A stretch of DNA of 64,000 bases, taken from positions 62,001-126,000 of the forward strand of contig CALMII010000058.1 in assembly GCA_937864115.1 (NCBI GenBank), read 5' to 3'. Positions 61,935 through 64,000 of this stretch are shown one piece after another (position 1 is the first letter of the stretch; each line of letters starts with the position of its first letter). Source of the stretch: an uncultured Steroidobacter sp. (lineage in GTDB: Bacteria > Pseudomonadota > Gammaproteobacteria > Steroidobacterales > Steroidobacteraceae). Position numbers and translations under genes: made by a program. The notes under the pieces were generated by a model, which made no database searches, was not told the DNA's origin, and worked only from the letters and a program-made list of their open reading frames with translations.

Positions 61935-63269
61935 CTACCTGCCACGCTCGAACACCGCCACCGACTCGACATGGGCCGTGTGCGGGAACATGTCCATCAC
62001 GCCCGCGGCGGTCAATCGATAGCCGTGCTGGTTCACCAGGATGCCGGCATCGCGCGCCAGCGTTCCAGGATGGCACGACACGTACACGATGCGATCGGCT
62101 CGCGTAGCTGCGACGACGGGCAGAACTTCCTGCGCCCCGGCGCGCGGCGGGTCGAGCAGCACCTTGTCGTAGCGACGCTTCGCCCAGGAAGCCATGTGCA
62201 GATCTTCGGCCGCGAGATTGGCGGTGAAGAACTCTGCGTTCTGCAGCCCGTTGCGCTCTGCATTGGCGCGCGCCCGCGCGACCAGCCCGGCCTCGCCTTC
62301 GACACCGACGACGTGCCTGGCGCGTCGCGCGAGCGGCAGGGAAAAATTGCCGAGACCGCAGAACAGGTCGAGCACCTCGTCCTCAGCCGACAGCTGCAGC
62401 AGCTCGACGACGCGCTCGATCATGCGCTCGTTCAGCGCCGCGTTGACCTGCACGAAATCAGTCGGCAGGAACTGCAGCGTGACATCGAACTGCGGCAGCG
62501 AATACGCGAGCGCCGGCACGTCGCTGCGCAGCGGCGCGACGGTGTCGTAGCCGCCAGGCTGCAGATAGATGTGCACGTTGTGTTCGCGCTCGAATGCGTG
62601 CAGATGCGCCATGTCCGCTTCCGTCAACGGTTCAAGCACGCGGATGACGAGCGCCACCGCATTGTCGGCAACGGCGATCTCGATCTGCGGAATGCGATTC
62701 GGAATGCTCAACGACGTAAGCAGCGCAGACAGCGCCGGAATCATGGCGTCGACCGGCGCGCGCAGGATTTCGCAGCGCTGCAGATCGGCGATGTAGCTCG
62801 TGGAGCGTTCCTTGAAGCCGACGACGACGCGTCCCTTCTTGGGCACCCAGCGTCCCGCGAGCCGCGCGCGACGTCGATAGTTCCAGGCATCGGCCTGCAG
62901 CGGTTCGAGGAGCTGCTGCGGGCTCACCTTGCCGATGCGCTCGAACGCATCGGTGAGCTGGCGCTGCTTGAATTCGATCTGTCGCTGCGGCGACAGATGC
63001 TGCAGCGCGCAGCCGCCGCACACGCCGAAATGCACGCAGCCCGGCGCAACGCGATCGGGCGATGGCTCCAGGATCTGCAGCAGGCGCGCCTCATCGAAAT
63101 TCGGGCCGCGCTTCGTCCGCAGCCATTCGACGCGCTCGCCGGGCAATGCGTCCTCGATGAAGACGACCTTGCCGGCGTGATGCGCGACGCCGCGGCCTTC
63201 ATGCGACAGGCCTTCGATCGTTGAGATCTCCGGCGCGGACTGGACGCGGGCTCGGGAACGGCCGCTCAA
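61935..63269 (-). CDS. rlmD: 23S rRNA (uracil-1939-C5)-methyltransferase
   Basis: 444 aa from TTG at 63269. S-adenosylmethionine-dependent enzyme. N-terminal TRAM domain (IEGLSHEGRGVAHHAGKVVF), 4Fe-4S cysteines in CVHFGVCGGC (78, 84, 87) with a fourth in LQRCEIL, then the methyltransferase fold with DLFCGLGNFSLPLA and DPPRAGAQEVL; catalytic nucleophile in YVSCHPGTLARD. The TTG overlaps the stop of the exonuclease gene (TTGA), so the two are coupled. Confidence 0.95.
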   Translation of the reverse strand: MSGRSRARVQSAPEISTIEGLSHEGRGVAHHAGKVVFIEDALPGERVEWLRTKRGPNFDEARLLQILEPSPDRVAPGCVHFGVCGGCALQHLSPQRQIEFKQRQLTDAFERIGKVSPQQLLEPLQADAWNYRRRARLAGRWVPKKGRVVVGFKERSTSYIADLQRCEILRAPVDAMIPALSALLTSLSIPNRIPQIEIAVADNAVALVIRVLEPLTEADMAHLHAFEREHNVHIYLQPGGYDTVAPLRSDVPALAYSLPQFDVTLQFLPTDFVQVNAALNERMIERVVELLQLSAEDEVLDLFCGLGNFSLPLARRARHVVGVEGEAGLVARARANAERNGLQNAEFFTANLAAEDLHMASWAKRRYDKVLLDPPRAGAQEVLPVVAATRADRIVYVSCHPGTLARDAGILVNQHGYRLTAAGVMDMFPHTAHVESVAVFERGR

Positions 63270-64000
63270 ACCTGCACCTCCTGCCAGGCTGCCAGGAACT
63301 CATCGAGATGCGGCTTCGATTGCGCCTTGAGCGCCTCGCGAATGCGCTCGCACTCGGCGTGATATTCCTCGCGCGACAGCATGCCGCGCATCAGTTCGAA
63401 GCGCAGATAGACCAGGAAGGTGTTGAGCACGTCGGTCTCGCAATAGTTGCGGATGACGTCGATCTGGCCGGCGAGGTACGCATCCCACACCTTGTCGCCG
63501 CTCATGCCCAGCTTGCCCGGCAGGCCGAGCAGCATCGCCGCCGCCTGCAGACTGACGCGCGCCCGCGCCTGGAAACTCGACAGCACGTCCATCAGGTCGA
63601 GATGACGGTTGTGATAGCGGTTCAGGTAGTTGTTCCAGCGAAAGGCCTGGTCGGAATCGCCCGACTCCCAATAGCGCGGCGCCTGGATGCCATGACGCAT
63701 CGCGCGGTAGTGCAGCACCGGCAGATCGAAGCCGCCGCCGTTCCAGGAAACGAGATTGGGCGTGTACTTGTCGATGCCGTCGAAGAAGCGCTGGATGATT
63801 TCGGCCTCCGAGGCATTGGGATCACCCAGCGACCAGACCTTGAAGGTGTCGCCGGTCCGCAGCGCCACTGAAATGGCAACGACGCGCTGCTGCTCGTAAG
63901 ACAGGAATTCATTGCCGGTGGCCTCGCGACGCTTCGCCTGCATCACATAGCCGACTTCCTTGTCGGTCAGGCCGTCCAGGTCGTAGACGCGGCGCCCGAG
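63266..64000 (-). CDS. PolB-like 3'-5' exonuclease, N-terminus beyond window
   Basis: The frame runs off the right edge; 244 codons are visible, of which the first few read LGRRVYDLDGLTDKEVGYVM. It matches the predicted 3'-5' exonuclease family related to DNA polymerase B proofreading domains: VSWNGGGFDLPVL (exo II), HLDLMDVLSSF and NYCETDVLNTFLVYLR (exo III with the final Asp). The exo I D-x-E motif lies outside the window. Often encoded beside rlmD in gammaproteobacteria. Function as a nuclease is inferred from these motifs. Confidence 0.9.
   Translation of the reverse strand, partial: LGRRVYDLDGLTDKEVGYVMQAKRREATGNEFLSYEQQRVVAISVALRTGDTFKVWSLGDPNASEAEIIQRFFDGIDKYTPNLVSWNGGGFDLPVLHYRAMRHGIQAPRYWESGDSDQAFRWNNYLNRYHNRHLDLMDVLSSFQARARVSLQAAAMLLGLPGKLGMSGDKVWDAYLAGQIDVIRNYCETDVLNTFLVYLRFELMRGMLSREEYHAECERIREALKAQSKPHLDEFLAAWQEVQV

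Overview
The window is a chromosomal segment of a GC-rich gammaproteobacterium. Three blocks of gene order point there: grpE-dnaK-dnaJ-dapB-carAB-greA-yhbY-ftsH-folP-glmM; rpmF-plsX / maf / rluC / rne / LMW-PTP / kdsB / lpxK / msbA / exbDB / comEC / DUF2062 / lolCDE; and mfd-csiV-nagZ with lexA nearby. All three resemble Pseudomonas-type gammaproteobacteria. A Nevskiales/Steroidobacterales or Xanthomonadales-related lineage would fit, but no marker fixes the genus. No prophage, CRISPR array, rRNA, ordinary tRNA or intact transposase was seen.

Layout. 1-9.1 kb (mostly minus strand): glmM (edge), folP, ftsH, divergent yhbY, a DUF4149 membrane protein, greA, carB, carA. 9.2-15.2 kb (minus): dapB, dnaJ, dnaK, grpE, hrcA, the heat-shock block, with a sigma-32-like promoter before dnaK and three perfect hairpins between dnaK and dnaJ. 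15.3-24.1 kb: nadK-recN (plus), fur (minus), bamE (plus), rnfH-ratA (minus), smpB (plus), a PQQ-dependent quinohemoprotein dehydrogenase, the tmRNA gene ssrA (tag ANEDNYALAA), and lexA behind a perfect SOS box. 24.3-31.9 kb: a translationally coupled minor-pilin operon fimT-pilV-pilW-pilX-pilY1-pilE. 32.2-33.8 kb: an Lpp-like alanine-zipper lipoprotein convergent with an L,D-transpeptidase. 33.9-42.2 kb: plsX-rpmF-yceD (minus), maf (plus), rluC (minus), rne (plus, about 0.5 kb leader), then LMW phosphatase, kdsB and a Trm112/YcaR-like gene (minus). 42.3-48.5 kb (minus): lpxK, msbA, exbD, exbB, comEC. 48.6-54 kb: DUF2062, a small accessory insert flanked by a broken second copy of the lolD 3' end, lolD and two lolC/E permeases. 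54.2-64 kb: a small periplasmic protein, mfd, csiV, a PAS-GGDEF-like protein with a ruined active-site motif, nagZ, a CYTH protein, rlmD and a PolB-like 3'-5' exonuclease cut by the right edge.

Functional themes are envelope building (LPS: kdsB, lpxK, msbA; lipoproteins: lolCDE, bamE, Lpp-like plus Ldt; peptidoglycan recycling: nagZ), protein quality control (DnaK system, FtsH, tmRNA/SmpB), SOS and DNA repair (lexA, recN, mfd), and type IV pili with ComEC-dependent DNA uptake.

The most distinctive non-coding feature is a dispersed intergenic palindromic element with eight clear copies: two palindromes (core GTCAGGC-loop-GCCTGAC and GGCCGGC-loop-GCCGGCC) framed by inverted CTTCCTGTGGG / CCCACAGGAAG ends. 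Nearly every copy sits just past a stop codon, and one copy supplies the lpxK stop codon. The best candidate for something undescribed is the 1.5-kb insert beside lolD (about 49.25-50.78 kb), with two orphan proteins lying between an intact lolD and a decayed duplicate of its 3' end.
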